Part shown: piece after piece, positions 6,971 through 12,880 of the stretch
Layout of the letters: each line of letters starts with the position of its first letter
Position numbering within the stretch: the stretch's first letter is position 1
From: Candidatus Azambacteria bacterium RBG_16_47_10
GTDB lineage: Bacteria; Patescibacteriota; Minisyncoccia; GWC2-36-17; WO2-46-25
Reading direction: 5' to 3'
Length of the DNA stretch: 15,839 bases
Assembly: GCA_001773975.1 (NCBI GenBank)
Contig: MEYI01000043.1
Coordinates: 9,814 to 25,652 of the forward strand
Notes under the pieces: generated by a model
What the model saw: the letters and a program-made list of their open reading frames with translations, nothing else
Told to the model about the DNA's origin: nothing
Database searches by the model: none
Translations under genes and position numbers: made by a program

Positions 6971-8170
6971 ATGAACAAGAAAAGTGTTATCGGCTCATTT
7001 GCGGATATGGCGATCGCCTTATCTTCTCTGCCGCCCGACGAAGCGTTTAACGTTTCGGCGCAAGCGGCGGCAAGGATCACAGGAGCTTTTAGGTCGTGCG
7101 TCATCCTGAAGAATAAAAAGGGAGAGATAAAGATCAAAGCGGGATTTCCTCACGGCGCGCATGGCGTGGGAGAAAGAGTCACTGGCGCGGCAGAAAAATT
7201 CCTGTGCAAAGTAATGGATGGCCGGGAACCGGTTTTCATCAACCAACCGGCCTCCAACCCTCAAACAGCATACATGAAAGACCTTGCTCTTACGTATGGC
7301 ATTGCATCGGTCTTTTTTGTACCGCTCCTTGCTGAAAAAGAAGCGCTTGGCGTGATGGTTTTCGATTTCACCAAACGGAAAAAGAAGTACTGCAACGACG
7401 GGGTCGCCGTTGCTCGGTTTCTTGCCCGGGAGATCGAGGTACTGCGCCATCAGAAAAGAGAGCGGGAAAAGGAAGATCGCATACAGCGCCTGACGTTGCT
7501 CGGAGAACATTCGGCAAAGATTGCGCACATCATACGAAATGCGCTTGTAACCATTGTCGGTCTTCTTCGCCGCCTCAAAGACAGCACGTCCCTTTCGGAA
7601 CACGATAAAACCCTCGTTCTTTTTATTTTCAACGCGATGGCGTCACTTGAGCGCAGAGTGAATCAGGCGCTTTCATTCGCAAAATTTTCTCCGGAATATC
7701 TCAATCCGAAGAAAGAAAGGGTCGGCTCGGTACTGCAATCACTTGTCGACACCGAGCGTACGCTGCATCCGAACATTCACATGCACTTCGAAAAGGGATC
7801 AGAGGATACAGAGCTTCTGATCAACAAAGGGTGGATCGAGAACTGCATCAACGATCTCGTTTTAAACGCCATCGATGCCGGCGCCCGCAACATCTGGATC
7901 GCTACGGGAAAGATTCAGAGCGAGGAGCGCTTTGTCATCGCCGTACGGAATGACGGGGAGCCGATCGACCCGATGAAGATAAACATCAAGTGTCTTTCGG
8001 AGATTTTCGATCCGTTCGTCACAACAAAAGAGAATGGATTTGGCCTTGGGCTTTCCATCGTGAAATCCATGATCCAGTCGCACGGCGGAGATATTGCCGT
8101 GGAAAGCATCACCGGATGCGGACACCTAGGAAACACGCACACTATGTTCATGATCTATCTCCCTATGTAA
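6971..8170 (+). CDS. Soluble GAF-domain sensor histidine kinase with degenerate H-box
   Basis: The 399-residue protein has no signal peptide or membrane helix, so it should be cytoplasmic. Residues about 10-155 look like a GAF sensor domain (for example YGIASVFFVPLLAEKEALGVMVF). A charged linker (155-172) leads into a dimerisation/phosphoacceptor helix with H186 in EHSAKIAHIIRNALVTIVG. The usual pattern here is HExRNPL; this protein has HIIRNAL, so the acidic base after the histidine and the proline are both replaced. The HATPase domain appears intact: N-box LVLNAIDAGA (N299), D-box-like VRNDGEPID, F-box-like FDPFVTTKENG, and G-box GFGLGLSIVKS. The tail SITGCGHLGNTHTMF deviates from the standard GxGTxF ending. 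It is transcribed alone, with its own promoter and terminator, and no response regulator is nearby. It may be an unusual kinase, a phosphatase-biased form or an ATP-binding sensor. Confidence 0.9.
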   Translation: MNKKSVIGSFADMAIALSSLPPDEAFNVSAQAAARITGAFRSCVILKNKKGEIKIKAGFPHGAHGVGERVTGAAEKFLCKVMDGREPVFINQPASNPQTAYMKDLALTYGIASVFFVPLLAEKEALGVMVFDFTKRKKKYCNDGVAVARFLAREIEVLRHQKREREKEDRIQRLTLLGEHSAKIAHIIRNALVTIVGLLRRLKDSTSLSEHDKTLVLFIFNAMASLERRVNQALSFAKFSPEYLNPKKERVGSVLQSLVDTERTLHPNIHMHFEKGSEDTELLINKGWIENCINDLVLNAIDAGARNIWIATGKIQSEERFVIAVRNDGEPIDPMKINIKCLSEIFDPFVTTKENGFGLGLSIVKSMIQSHGGDIAVESITGCGHLGNTHTMFMIYLPM

Positions 8171-8175
8171 CACCC

Positions 8176-8210
8176 CCCTCGGCACGCAACGCGCGCCGAG
8201 GGATTTTTTT
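8176..8210 (+). terminator. Rho-independent terminator after the GAF kinase
   Basis: A perfect 8-bp stem CCCTCGGC (8176-8183) / GCCGAGGG (8195-8202) with an 11-nt loop is followed by ATTTTTTT. It begins 6 nt after the kinase stop and separates the kinase from smpB. Confidence 0.9.
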
Positions 8211-8218
8211 CATAAAAA

Positions 8219-8227
8219 TGATACAAT
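8219..8227 (+). promoter_or_regulatory. Extended -10 promoter element of smpB (possible leaderless start)
   Basis: TGATACAAT contains an extended -10 motif (TGn followed by TACAAT at 8222-8227). No convincing -35 is seen, which an extended -10 tolerates. Counting 7 nt from the last base of the hexamer puts +1 exactly on the A of the smpB ATG at 8234. There is no Shine-Dalgarno. Confidence 0.6.
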
Positions 8228-8233
8228 AGCGTT

Positions 8234-8677
8234 ATGAGCACGTTAGTGGAAAACAAACGAACATTATTTGATTATGAGATCCTTGAGCGATACCAAGCAG
8301 GCATCGCGCTTTTGGGTTTTGAGGTAAAAGCGATCCGCCAGAAGAAAGTGGCGCTCCAAGGATCGTTTGTCATTATCCGCGGAAACGAGGCGTTTTGGAT
8401 CAATGCCCCTATCGCCCCCTATCAGGTCAAAAACACCCCTCCAGGATACGAAGAAACCCGCCCCCGCAAACTCCTCTTGAAAGCACGGGAAATCGCTGAA
8501 TTAACGGGGAAAACAGCCCAAAAAGGCTTGACACTTATCCCCATTTCGCTGTACACTGACAGGCGCCAGATCAAGCTTGAATTCGGCCTCGCGCGATCGA
8601 AAAAGAAGTTCGAAAAGCGAGAGGGCATCAAGAAAAAAGAGTTTACGCGCGAGAAACAGAGGTTTATGAAAGAATAG
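8234..8677 (+). CDS. smpB: SsrA-binding protein SmpB
   Basis: SmpB binds the tRNA-like part of tmRNA and delivers it with EF-Tu to stalled ribosomes, where its C-terminal tail occupies the empty mRNA channel. The 147-residue product has the family hallmarks in order: NKRTLFDYEILERYQAGIALLGFEVKAIR at the start, then GSFVIIRGNEAFWINAPIAPY, the TRPRKLLL-type RNA-binding segment (ETRPRKLLLKAREIAEL), KGLTLIPISLYTD, and LEFGLARSKKKFEKRE followed by a basic tail (IKKKEFTREKQRFMKE). Length is close to the usual ~150. The tmRNA gene lies 69 nt downstream on the same strand, so partner protein and RNA are one locus. Confidence 0.97.
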   Translation: MSTLVENKRTLFDYEILERYQAGIALLGFEVKAIRQKKVALQGSFVIIRGNEAFWINAPIAPYQVKNTPPGYEETRPRKLLLKAREIAELTGKTAQKGLTLIPISLYTDRRQIKLEFGLARSKKKFEKREGIKKKEFTREKQRFMKE

Positions 8678-8684
8678 GTTTTAT

Positions 8685-8741
8685 CTTATAGTTTTTAGAA
8701 TGCGTTTTTCTATAAGCTATAAGCTAGCACCTACACGCTAG
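8685..8741 (+). promoter_or_regulatory. smpB-ssrA spacer with short inverted and tandem repeats
   Basis: The spacer holds cttatag (8685-8691), matched by two tandem copies of ctataag (8710-8716 and 8717-8723), and a 5-bp hairpin ctagc/gctag (8724-8728/8737-8741). TATAAG at 8711 or 8718 could serve as a -10 for tmRNA, but no good -35 accompanies either. It could instead be a processing region for a smpB-ssrA co-transcript. Confidence 0.35.
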
Positions 8742-8746
8742 TATAT

Positions 8747-9132
8747 GGGGATGCCGGGCTTTGACAAGAAGACACCTTTTACAATATGCAAACCGAGGTC
8801 GTCGCCTGCTCGCAAATCGGCGGCAATTCAATAAGTGCAAACTTATTCTCAAAGGTAAAGAGCGCTATCGCGATGAGCTTTATGCCTCTTTCTTTCGCAA
8901 GAGTCTAATACCTTTTGCCATCGGACCCGTTCACGCCTGATAGGCGGAATCCGGTGTGATATTTTCAGGCTGCCCCGCGCCACCGCCGCAGCGGCCGGGT
9001 AAGCAAAAGCGGCTGAGGGTTCCGGTATTTTGATCATTTCAGATCCGGGGCTCGAAAAACAAGAAATGATCTATGTTTGTAGATATATTGCGGAAGACTT
9101 TTTGGACGCGAGTTCGACTCTCGCCATCTCCA
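8747..9132 (+). ncRNA. ssrA: Transfer-messenger RNA (tmRNA)
   Basis: The tRNA-like ends are clear. The acceptor stem GGGGATG (8747-8753) pairs with CATCTCC (9125-9131) over 7 bp including one G-U, followed by discriminator A9132. The T arm is GCGAG-TTCGACT-CTCGC (9108-9124), directly adjacent. CCA is not encoded (ctg follows). A P2-type stem CAATAT/ATATTG (8782-8787/9085-9090) closes the central part. Internal helices include CGCCT/AGGCG (8934-8938/8942-8946) and a perfect 9-bp stem (9032-9040/9063-9071). The tag frame starts with the classical GCA AAC at 8837 after AGT and ends at TAA 8906-8908. It codes for 23 residues beginning ANLFSKVK and ending MPLSFARV. Location directly after smpB supports the call. 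The tag ending is unusual because most bacterial tags end in LAA or a close variant. Confidence 0.93.
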
Positions 9133-9163
9133 CTGCTTCGCTACCGTGTTGGTAGCTTCGCAG
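9133..9163 (+). other. Hairpin directly 3' of tmRNA
   Basis: CTGC (9133-9136) and GCTACC (9140-9145) pair with GGTAGC (9151-9156) and GCAG (9160-9163), with a symmetric 3x3 internal loop and a GTGTT apical loop. No T-tract follows, so it is not a classical rho-independent terminator. It could mark the 3' processing boundary of pre-tmRNA. Confidence 0.5.
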
Positions 9164-9198
9164 CGCACAGCACTGCATACATATGCGCGAAGTAATGT

Positions 9199-9224
9199 CC
9201 TGCGAAGCTTTTGAGCGTAGCAGG
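9199..9224 (+). other. Possible hairpin in the infC leader
   Basis: CCTGC (9199-9203) pairs with GCAGG (9220-9224), and GC (9207-9208) with GC (9215-9216), separated by a GAA/GTA internal loop. It repeats the tgcgaagc-type sequence of the preceding hairpin. It is the only structure seen between tmRNA and infC; no clear promoter was found there. Confidence 0.35.
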
Positions 9225-9257
9225 GCAATCGTTCAATCAGCATCCTATTAGTAATAC

Positions 9258-9770
9258 ATTACAGCCATCGCTCAAAAACCGAGGATCAACAATCAAATAC
9301 GGGCCCCGAAAGTACGCCTGATCGACGCAAAAGGAGAAAATGTAGGCATTGTCGATCTCGAAGCGGCGCTTCGCATGGCATACGACCAGGACCTTGATCT
9401 TGTTGAAATAGCTCCCACCGCGGTGCCGCCGGTGGTCCGGATCATCGATGTCGGAAAGCTCCTCTACCAACAGGAGAAACAGCTGAAAAAGCAGAAGGCA
9501 AAGCAAAAATCGAGCGAATTAAAGGTGGTAAAGATAGGGCTTTCAACATCAGATCACGATGCATTGATCAAAATAAAGCAGATCGGCGAATTTCTTGACG
9601 AAGGAAACAAGGTAAAGGTAGACATGTTCCTCCGCGGACGAGAACGAGCCAATAAGCCGTTCGCTCGGCAGAAATTCGATGCCTTCTTGCAGAAAATCCA
9701 ATTTGACCATAAGATAGAACAACCAACAAAAGGAATGCCGACGGGATTTTACATTATCATTGGAAAATAA
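9258..9770 (+). CDS. infC: Translation initiation factor IF-3, AUU start codon
   Basis: IF3 binds the 30S subunit, checks the start codon-initiator tRNA pairing and rejects non-canonical starts. The 170-residue frame contains QKPRINNQIRAPKVRLID (classical N-terminal IF3 signature), the helical linker rich in K and Q (EKQLKKQKAKQKSSELKVVKIG), and the C-terminal domain with FLDEGNKVKVDMFLRGRERA. The in-frame upstream stop is TAA at 9252-9254, and between it and RINNQI there is no ATG, GTG or TTG. The possible starts are ATT at 9258 and ATC at 9267. ATT is chosen because AUU is the known infC start in E. coli, where IF3 represses its own translation through it. No Shine-Dalgarno is apparent. It is the first gene of the infC-rpmI-rplT operon; rpmI starts 1 nt after its stop. 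Confidence 0.93.
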   Translation: MTAIAQKPRINNQIRAPKVRLIDAKGENVGIVDLEAALRMAYDQDLDLVEIAPTAVPPVVRIIDVGKLLYQQEKQLKKQKAKQKSSELKVVKIGLSTSDHDALIKIKQIGEFLDEGNKVKVDMFLRGRERANKPFARQKFDAFLQKIQFDHKIEQPTKGMPTGFYIIIGK

Positions 9771-9771
9771 T

Positions 9772-9963
9772 ATGAGAAAGACAAATAAATCAGTATCAAA
9801 GCGGATAAAAGTGACCGGCAGCGGAAAATTATTGCGCCGCAAGCGTGGGCAAAATCACTTCAACGCGAAGCAGGGTGGGGAAGAGGAACGTAGCAAACGA
9901 GGATTTGCTAAGGTTGCCGGAACAGATGTGCCGAAGATGAAGCAAAAAATGCCATTTATTTAA
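9772..9963 (+). CDS. rpmI: 50S ribosomal protein L35
   Basis: The 63-residue, very basic protein matches bL35: MRKTNKSVSKRIKVTGSGKL, then RRKRGQNHFNAKQ and a C-terminal PKMKQKMPF-type ending. The ATG at 9772 is separated from the infC stop by a single base, so translation is probably coupled to infC. A TTG at 9760 in the same frame would overlap infC and add four residues; it was not chosen because L35 normally begins close to this MRKTNKS sequence. Gene order infC-rpmI-rplT is conserved across bacteria. Confidence 0.95.
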   Translation: MRKTNKSVSKRIKVTGSGKLLRRKRGQNHFNAKQGGEEERSKRGFAKVAGTDVPKMKQKMPFI

Positions 9964-9981
9964 TCCATATTTTACACAGCT

Positions 9982-10326
9982 ATGCCACGAGTAAAGCGAG
10001 GAGTTATTGCAAATAAGAAACGAAAAAATCTGCGCAAGCATACCAAAGGGTATCGCTATGGGCGAAATTCGAAGATCACGCGTATGCGTGAAGCGACCGC
10101 GCACGCATTCAGCCATATGTTCGCGCATCGCCGAAAGAAGAAGGGCGATTTCCGCACATTATGGAATGTACAGATCAACGCGGGGTCACGCGCAAACGGA
10201 ATCCCCTATAATGCGCTTATCGCGGGACTTAAAAAGCAGAGTATTGCGCTCAATAGAAAAATGCTCGCGCTTCTCGCGAAAGAACACCCTGAGATATTTG
10301 CAAAAGTAGTCGCTTCAGTGAAATAG
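9982..10326 (+). CDS. rplT: 50S ribosomal protein L20
   Basis: bL20 binds 23S rRNA early in 50S assembly. The 114-residue product starts MPRVKRGVIANKKRKNLRK, continues HTKGYRYGRNSKITRMREA, and has the later ribosomal segment FRTLWNVQINAGSRANGIPYNALI. Length is normal for the family. It follows rpmI after 18 nt and closes the operon. It converges on znuB with a 10-nt gap; only a small palindrome (GCTCTAGAGC, 10327-10336) occupies the junction, and no T-tract terminator was seen. Confidence 0.97.
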   Translation: MPRVKRGVIANKKRKNLRKHTKGYRYGRNSKITRMREATAHAFSHMFAHRRKKKGDFRTLWNVQINAGSRANGIPYNALIAGLKKQSIALNRKMLALLAKEHPEIFAKVVASVK

Positions 10327-10336
10327 GCTCTAGAGC

Positions 10337-11110
10337 TCACACCGTCCGCTGCATAAGCGATCGTGCACCAAGAGAGATAACAAAGAATGCGCCGCCAATG
10401 ATGATGATGGCGGCACCAGGAACCAAAGAAAGCATTTCAGACAGATAGAGCCCTCCCATCATAGCAATGATCCCAAGCATGACCGACACCACGGTCATGC
10501 TTTTTAGGCTTCGTCCGATATTTTTTGCCGCAAGTGCGGGCAAAATAAGCATCGCACCCATCAACAGCGTCCCGACAACCTTGATCCCAAGCGCGATGGC
10601 GAGCGCGACCGCTACCAAAAAAAGAAATTCCATGATCACGTCGGTCTTCGTCTCCTCGAGAGAAAATTCCTTGGAAAATGTCGCATGCGCGAGTCGTCGG
10701 AACAATACCAGTAAAAATCCAACAAGAAATAATCCGAGCGATGCCGCGACCACCAGATCCGTTTTGGTCACCGATGCGATATCGCCAAACAGCGCCTCCC
10801 CCAGTTCCGCCTCCGGGGTGAGGATCATGCCGAATGCAAGCGCAAGCGTGAATGCCACGCCGACAAGCGCATCGATGGAAACCGCAAATTTCCTTTCCAA
10901 GAAAAAGATGCCTACCGTCACCACCGCAAGCGCGGCGAACGCGCCGATAAACGGATTTATCCCAATAAGGAATGCGAGCGCAATGCCCGGCAGCGCGACA
11001 TGCGATAGCACGTCGGACACGAGTGCCATCCGGCGCACGATAATGAATACGCCGAGCAAAGATGCCGCAACGGAAACAATAATGCTAGTCATGAGAAATG
11101 GGAGATCCAT
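10337..11110 (-). CDS. znuB: Metal (Zn/Mn) ABC transporter permease, ZnuB/MntB-type
   Basis: A 257-residue very hydrophobic protein with about eight to nine membrane segments. It fits the ABC-3 family of zinc/manganese/iron permeases. Typical segments are the N-terminal SIIVSVAASLLGVFIIVRRMALVSDVLSHVALPGIALAF, the central EALFGDIASVT, and KVVGTLLMGAMLILPALAAKNI near residues 183-202, which carries the G(T/P)LLxxAxLxxPAxxA signature of the family. It sits 7 nt downstream of the ATPase gene. No periplasmic or lipoprotein metal-binding subunit (ZnuA) is next to it. Whether Zn or Mn is transported cannot be read from the sequence; the gene symbol reflects family only. Confidence 0.88.
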   Translation of the reverse strand: MDLPFLMTSIIVSVAASLLGVFIIVRRMALVSDVLSHVALPGIALAFLIGINPFIGAFAALAVVTVGIFFLERKFAVSIDALVGVAFTLALAFGMILTPEAELGEALFGDIASVTKTDLVVAASLGLFLVGFLLVLFRRLAHATFSKEFSLEETKTDVIMEFLFLVAVALAIALGIKVVGTLLMGAMLILPALAAKNIGRSLKSMTVVSVMLGIIAMMGGLYLSEMLSLVPGAAIIIIGGAFFVISLGARSLMQRTV

Positions 11111-11117
11111 AGTATTC

Positions 11118-11849
11118 TTATTTATGTTCGTGCGTATACAATGTCACATCGCCGCCGTAGAGTTCTTCAAGCACATCCTTACTCAGTGCCGCCCGTGGCG
11201 CCCCCACACATAACATCTTTTTATTGATACAAATAACCTTGTCCGCAAAATCATGCACGATATGCAGGTCATGCGACACGATGATCGACGTCAAAGAAAA
11301 TTCTTCCACCAAGTGTCGCACAAGATGATAGATCGTCCGCTCCCCTTCTATATCAACACTTGCGGTCGGCTCATCCAAAATAAGGATATTCGGCCGCCCA
11401 AAGATCGCTTGCGCAATAAGCACGCGCTGCAACTCCCCCCGAGAAAGCGTCCCTATATTTTTATCGAACAAATGTTCTGCTTTCACGTGGAGGAGACATT
11501 CCTTGATGCGCTCTTTCACGGATGCTGAGGGAAACCAGAAACCATGATCTTTCGCGCTATAGATGAGAAAAAATTCTATCACCGTGAATGGAATGGTCTT
11601 GTCGAAATCGAACTTCTGCGGCACATATCCGATCACCGGCTTCTCATGCCACACCACATCTCCCGTATGCGGGATATTCCCGAGCAAGGCTTTCAGCATC
11701 GTCGTCTTTCCCGCGCCATTCGGCCCGATGATCGCGACATTCTCCCCTTTTCGTATCGAAAAAGAAACATTGTCCACAATGCGCTCCTTTCCTATTTTTA
11801 CGGAAAGGTCTTTTACTTCCACAAATATTGTTTTATCATTTCCGGTCAT
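11118..11849 (-). CDS. znuC: Metal ABC transporter ATP-binding protein, ZnuC/MntA-type
   Basis: The 243-residue ATPase drives the adjacent permease. Motifs in order: Walker A GPNGAGKTT, Q-loop region GYVPQKFDFDK, signature LSRGELQRV, Walker B ILILDEPTASVD, and H-loop IIVSHDLHIVHDFADKVICIN. The pattern around the signature and the CINKKMLCVGAP segment match the ZnuC/MntA subfamily. The ATG overlaps the 3' end of the Nudix-MGMT gene by 14 nt in another frame, indicating operon organisation. No Fur/Zur-type operator was looked for successfully; none is evident. Confidence 0.92.
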   Translation of the reverse strand: MTGNDKTIFVEVKDLSVKIGKERIVDNVSFSIRKGENVAIIGPNGAGKTTMLKALLGNIPHTGDVVWHEKPVIGYVPQKFDFDKTIPFTVIEFFLIYSAKDHGFWFPSASVKERIKECLLHVKAEHLFDKNIGTLSRGELQRVLIAQAIFGRPNILILDEPTASVDIEGERTIYHLVRHLVEEFSLTSIIVSHDLHIVHDFADKVICINKKMLCVGAPRAALSKDVLEELYGGDVTLYTHEHK

Positions 11850-12558
11850 ATGCTGATCGTGCGATAACAGAACCTCTGCCGCGAGAATGAGTAACCATAA
11901 CCCCTTCTTTCCGTAGCAAACGCTCTTTTTCTTTCGCCCCCCTATTATACCCTAAAATAGCGCCGGAGGAAGATACCGCGCGGTGGCATGGCACGCGCGG
12001 ATCATGGTTGTTTGCGAGTATCTGTGCGACTGTCCGGGGCGAACTCCCGCATCGCCGCGCGATATCCGCATACGATACCACGTATCCTTTTGGAATACGC
12101 CGTACCGCTGTATATACTTTTTCCTGCAATGCAATGGTCTTTCGCGAGGTCGTAAGAAACCGATGCGCCAACGATACGGGTCGTCGCGCATTCGGAAATG
12201 CGATCATCTGCATCGCTTTTTCATATGAAACCCACCGAAACGCCGTATGCTCCCGTGAAATCACCGCCCTCACACTATGTGTTTTCACCAAATATGCCGT
12301 TACAGTCTTACGTGCTCGCTTCTCTCCATCTCCATGTATATAGCTGAATCGCGTGCGAAATCCGGATACTACAAAAAATGTGCTTATTCCCGTCTCCTCC
12401 CGCAATTCCCTGATCGCCGTATCGATATCATGCTCTCCTTTTTTTGCTCTCCCTTTTGGAATTCCCCAAAATCCCTTGCGCGAGCGCACCAATAAAAACA
12501 ACGGCTCTTGCCGCGTTTCCCGCACTACGGCGCATCCTGCGGCGCGCTCATGCTTCAT
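11836..12558 (-). CDS. Fusion: Nudix hydrolase (Ap4A hydrolase-like) + O6-methylguanine-DNA methyltransferase domain
   Basis: Two domains in one 240-residue chain. Residues 1-135 are a Nudix hydrolase. The Nudix box at 36-58 is complete (G36, E42, R50, E51, E54, E55, G57), and the surroundings (AAGCAVVRE near the start, SREHTAFRWV at 101-110, SLAHRFL at 129-135) resemble asymmetric diadenosine-tetraphosphatase (NUDT2-like). Residues about 142-220 are the C-terminal, DNA-binding/catalytic domain of alkylguanine alkyltransferases: IPKGYVVSYADIARRCG, the RTVAQILANN helix, the active-site P190-C191-H192-R193, and GYNRGAKEKERLLRKEG. The reactive cysteine is present, so it is not an ATL-type (Trp) protein. 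The usual N-terminal MGMT domain is absent. The ATG at 12556-12558 is 4 nt past the DUF1858 stop; an upstream ATG at 12600 would overlap that gene and adds a non-Nudix extension. Confidence 0.88.
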   Translation of the reverse strand: MKHERAAGCAVVRETRQEPLFLLVRSRKGFWGIPKGRAKKGEHDIDTAIRELREETGISTFFVVSGFRTRFSYIHGDGEKRARKTVTAYLVKTHSVRAVISREHTAFRWVSYEKAMQMIAFPNARRPVSLAHRFLTTSRKTIALQEKVYTAVRRIPKGYVVSYADIARRCGSSPRTVAQILANNHDPRVPCHRAVSSSGAILGYNRGAKEKERLLRKEGVMVTHSRGRGSVIARSAYDRK

Positions 12559-12562
12559 AATT

Positions 12563-12868
12563 TTATTTGGCGGGCCGTTTCTTTTTCGCAAGCCGTACAT
12601 TAAGATCTTTTAACAAATATTCCGGATGTATGCCATGCGCCCGTGCGCCCGCCTCGATCGTATCAAATTGTGCGATCGAACACCCCACACAGTGAAGACC
12701 GTACTCAAGAAACACCCCCATAAGCTCCGGATGATCGCACACCACTTCTCCGATGATCATGTCTTTGGTAATGAGCGGCGACTTTTTTTTCGTTACTGGC
12801 TTTTTTAACGGTTTTTTTATCGCCTTCTTCGTTGTTTTTTTTGTTACGCTTGTATTTTTTTTCTTCAT
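12563..12868 (-). CDS. DUF1858 / hybrid-cluster-associated redox disulfide protein with Lys-rich N-terminus
   Basis: A 101-residue protein. Residues 2-30 are a lysine/threonine-rich tail with repeated KK(A/P) units (TTKKAIKKPLKKPVTKKK). Residues 31-95 form the DUF1858 domain (KDMIIGEVVCDHPELMGVFLEYGLHCVGC, then TIEAGARAHGI). C60 and C63 make the conserved CxxC; C44 is extra. The family is associated with hybrid-cluster proteins and redox disulfides, but its substrate is not known here. The tail may bind nucleic acid or be a soluble, disordered linker; that is inference. The ATG at 12866-12868 lies 7 nt after the kinase stop and is preferred over an ATG at 12940 inside the kinase gene, which would give an unrelated extension. 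A possible -10 box lies just upstream. Confidence 0.85.
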   Translation of the reverse strand: MKKKNTSVTKKTTKKAIKKPLKKPVTKKKSPLITKDMIIGEVVCDHPELMGVFLEYGLHCVGCSIAQFDTIEAGARAHGIHPEYLLKDLNVRLAKKKRPAK

Positions 12869-12874
12869 ATTTTT

Positions 12875-12880
12875 GTTATA
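12875..12880 (-). promoter_or_regulatory. Possible -10 box for the DUF1858 gene
   Basis: TATAAC on the minus strand overlaps the stop codon of the upstream kinase and lies 6 nt before the ATG, so +1 would coincide with the A of ATG. No good -35 was found at 16-18 nt spacing, so this could be chance in AT-rich sequence. Confidence 0.35.

Noticed and set aside
8849..9037. Minus-strand frame of 62 codons
   Set aside because: Lies entirely within the tmRNA gene and has no recognisable protein features.
9034..9243. Minus-strand frame with a WRESNSRP-like peptide
   Set aside because: It is antisense to the 3' part of tmRNA; such peptides are well-known artefacts of translating the T-arm/acceptor region of tRNA-like genes.
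10327..10336. Palindrome GCTCTAGAGC between rplT and znuB as a bidirectional terminator
   Set aside because: It has no loop and no T-tract; too short to support a terminator call.
10467..11213. Plus-strand frame of 248 codons
   Set aside because: Antisense to znuB; the Ser/Ala/Thr/Asn-rich composition is the usual reflection of a hydrophobic gene.
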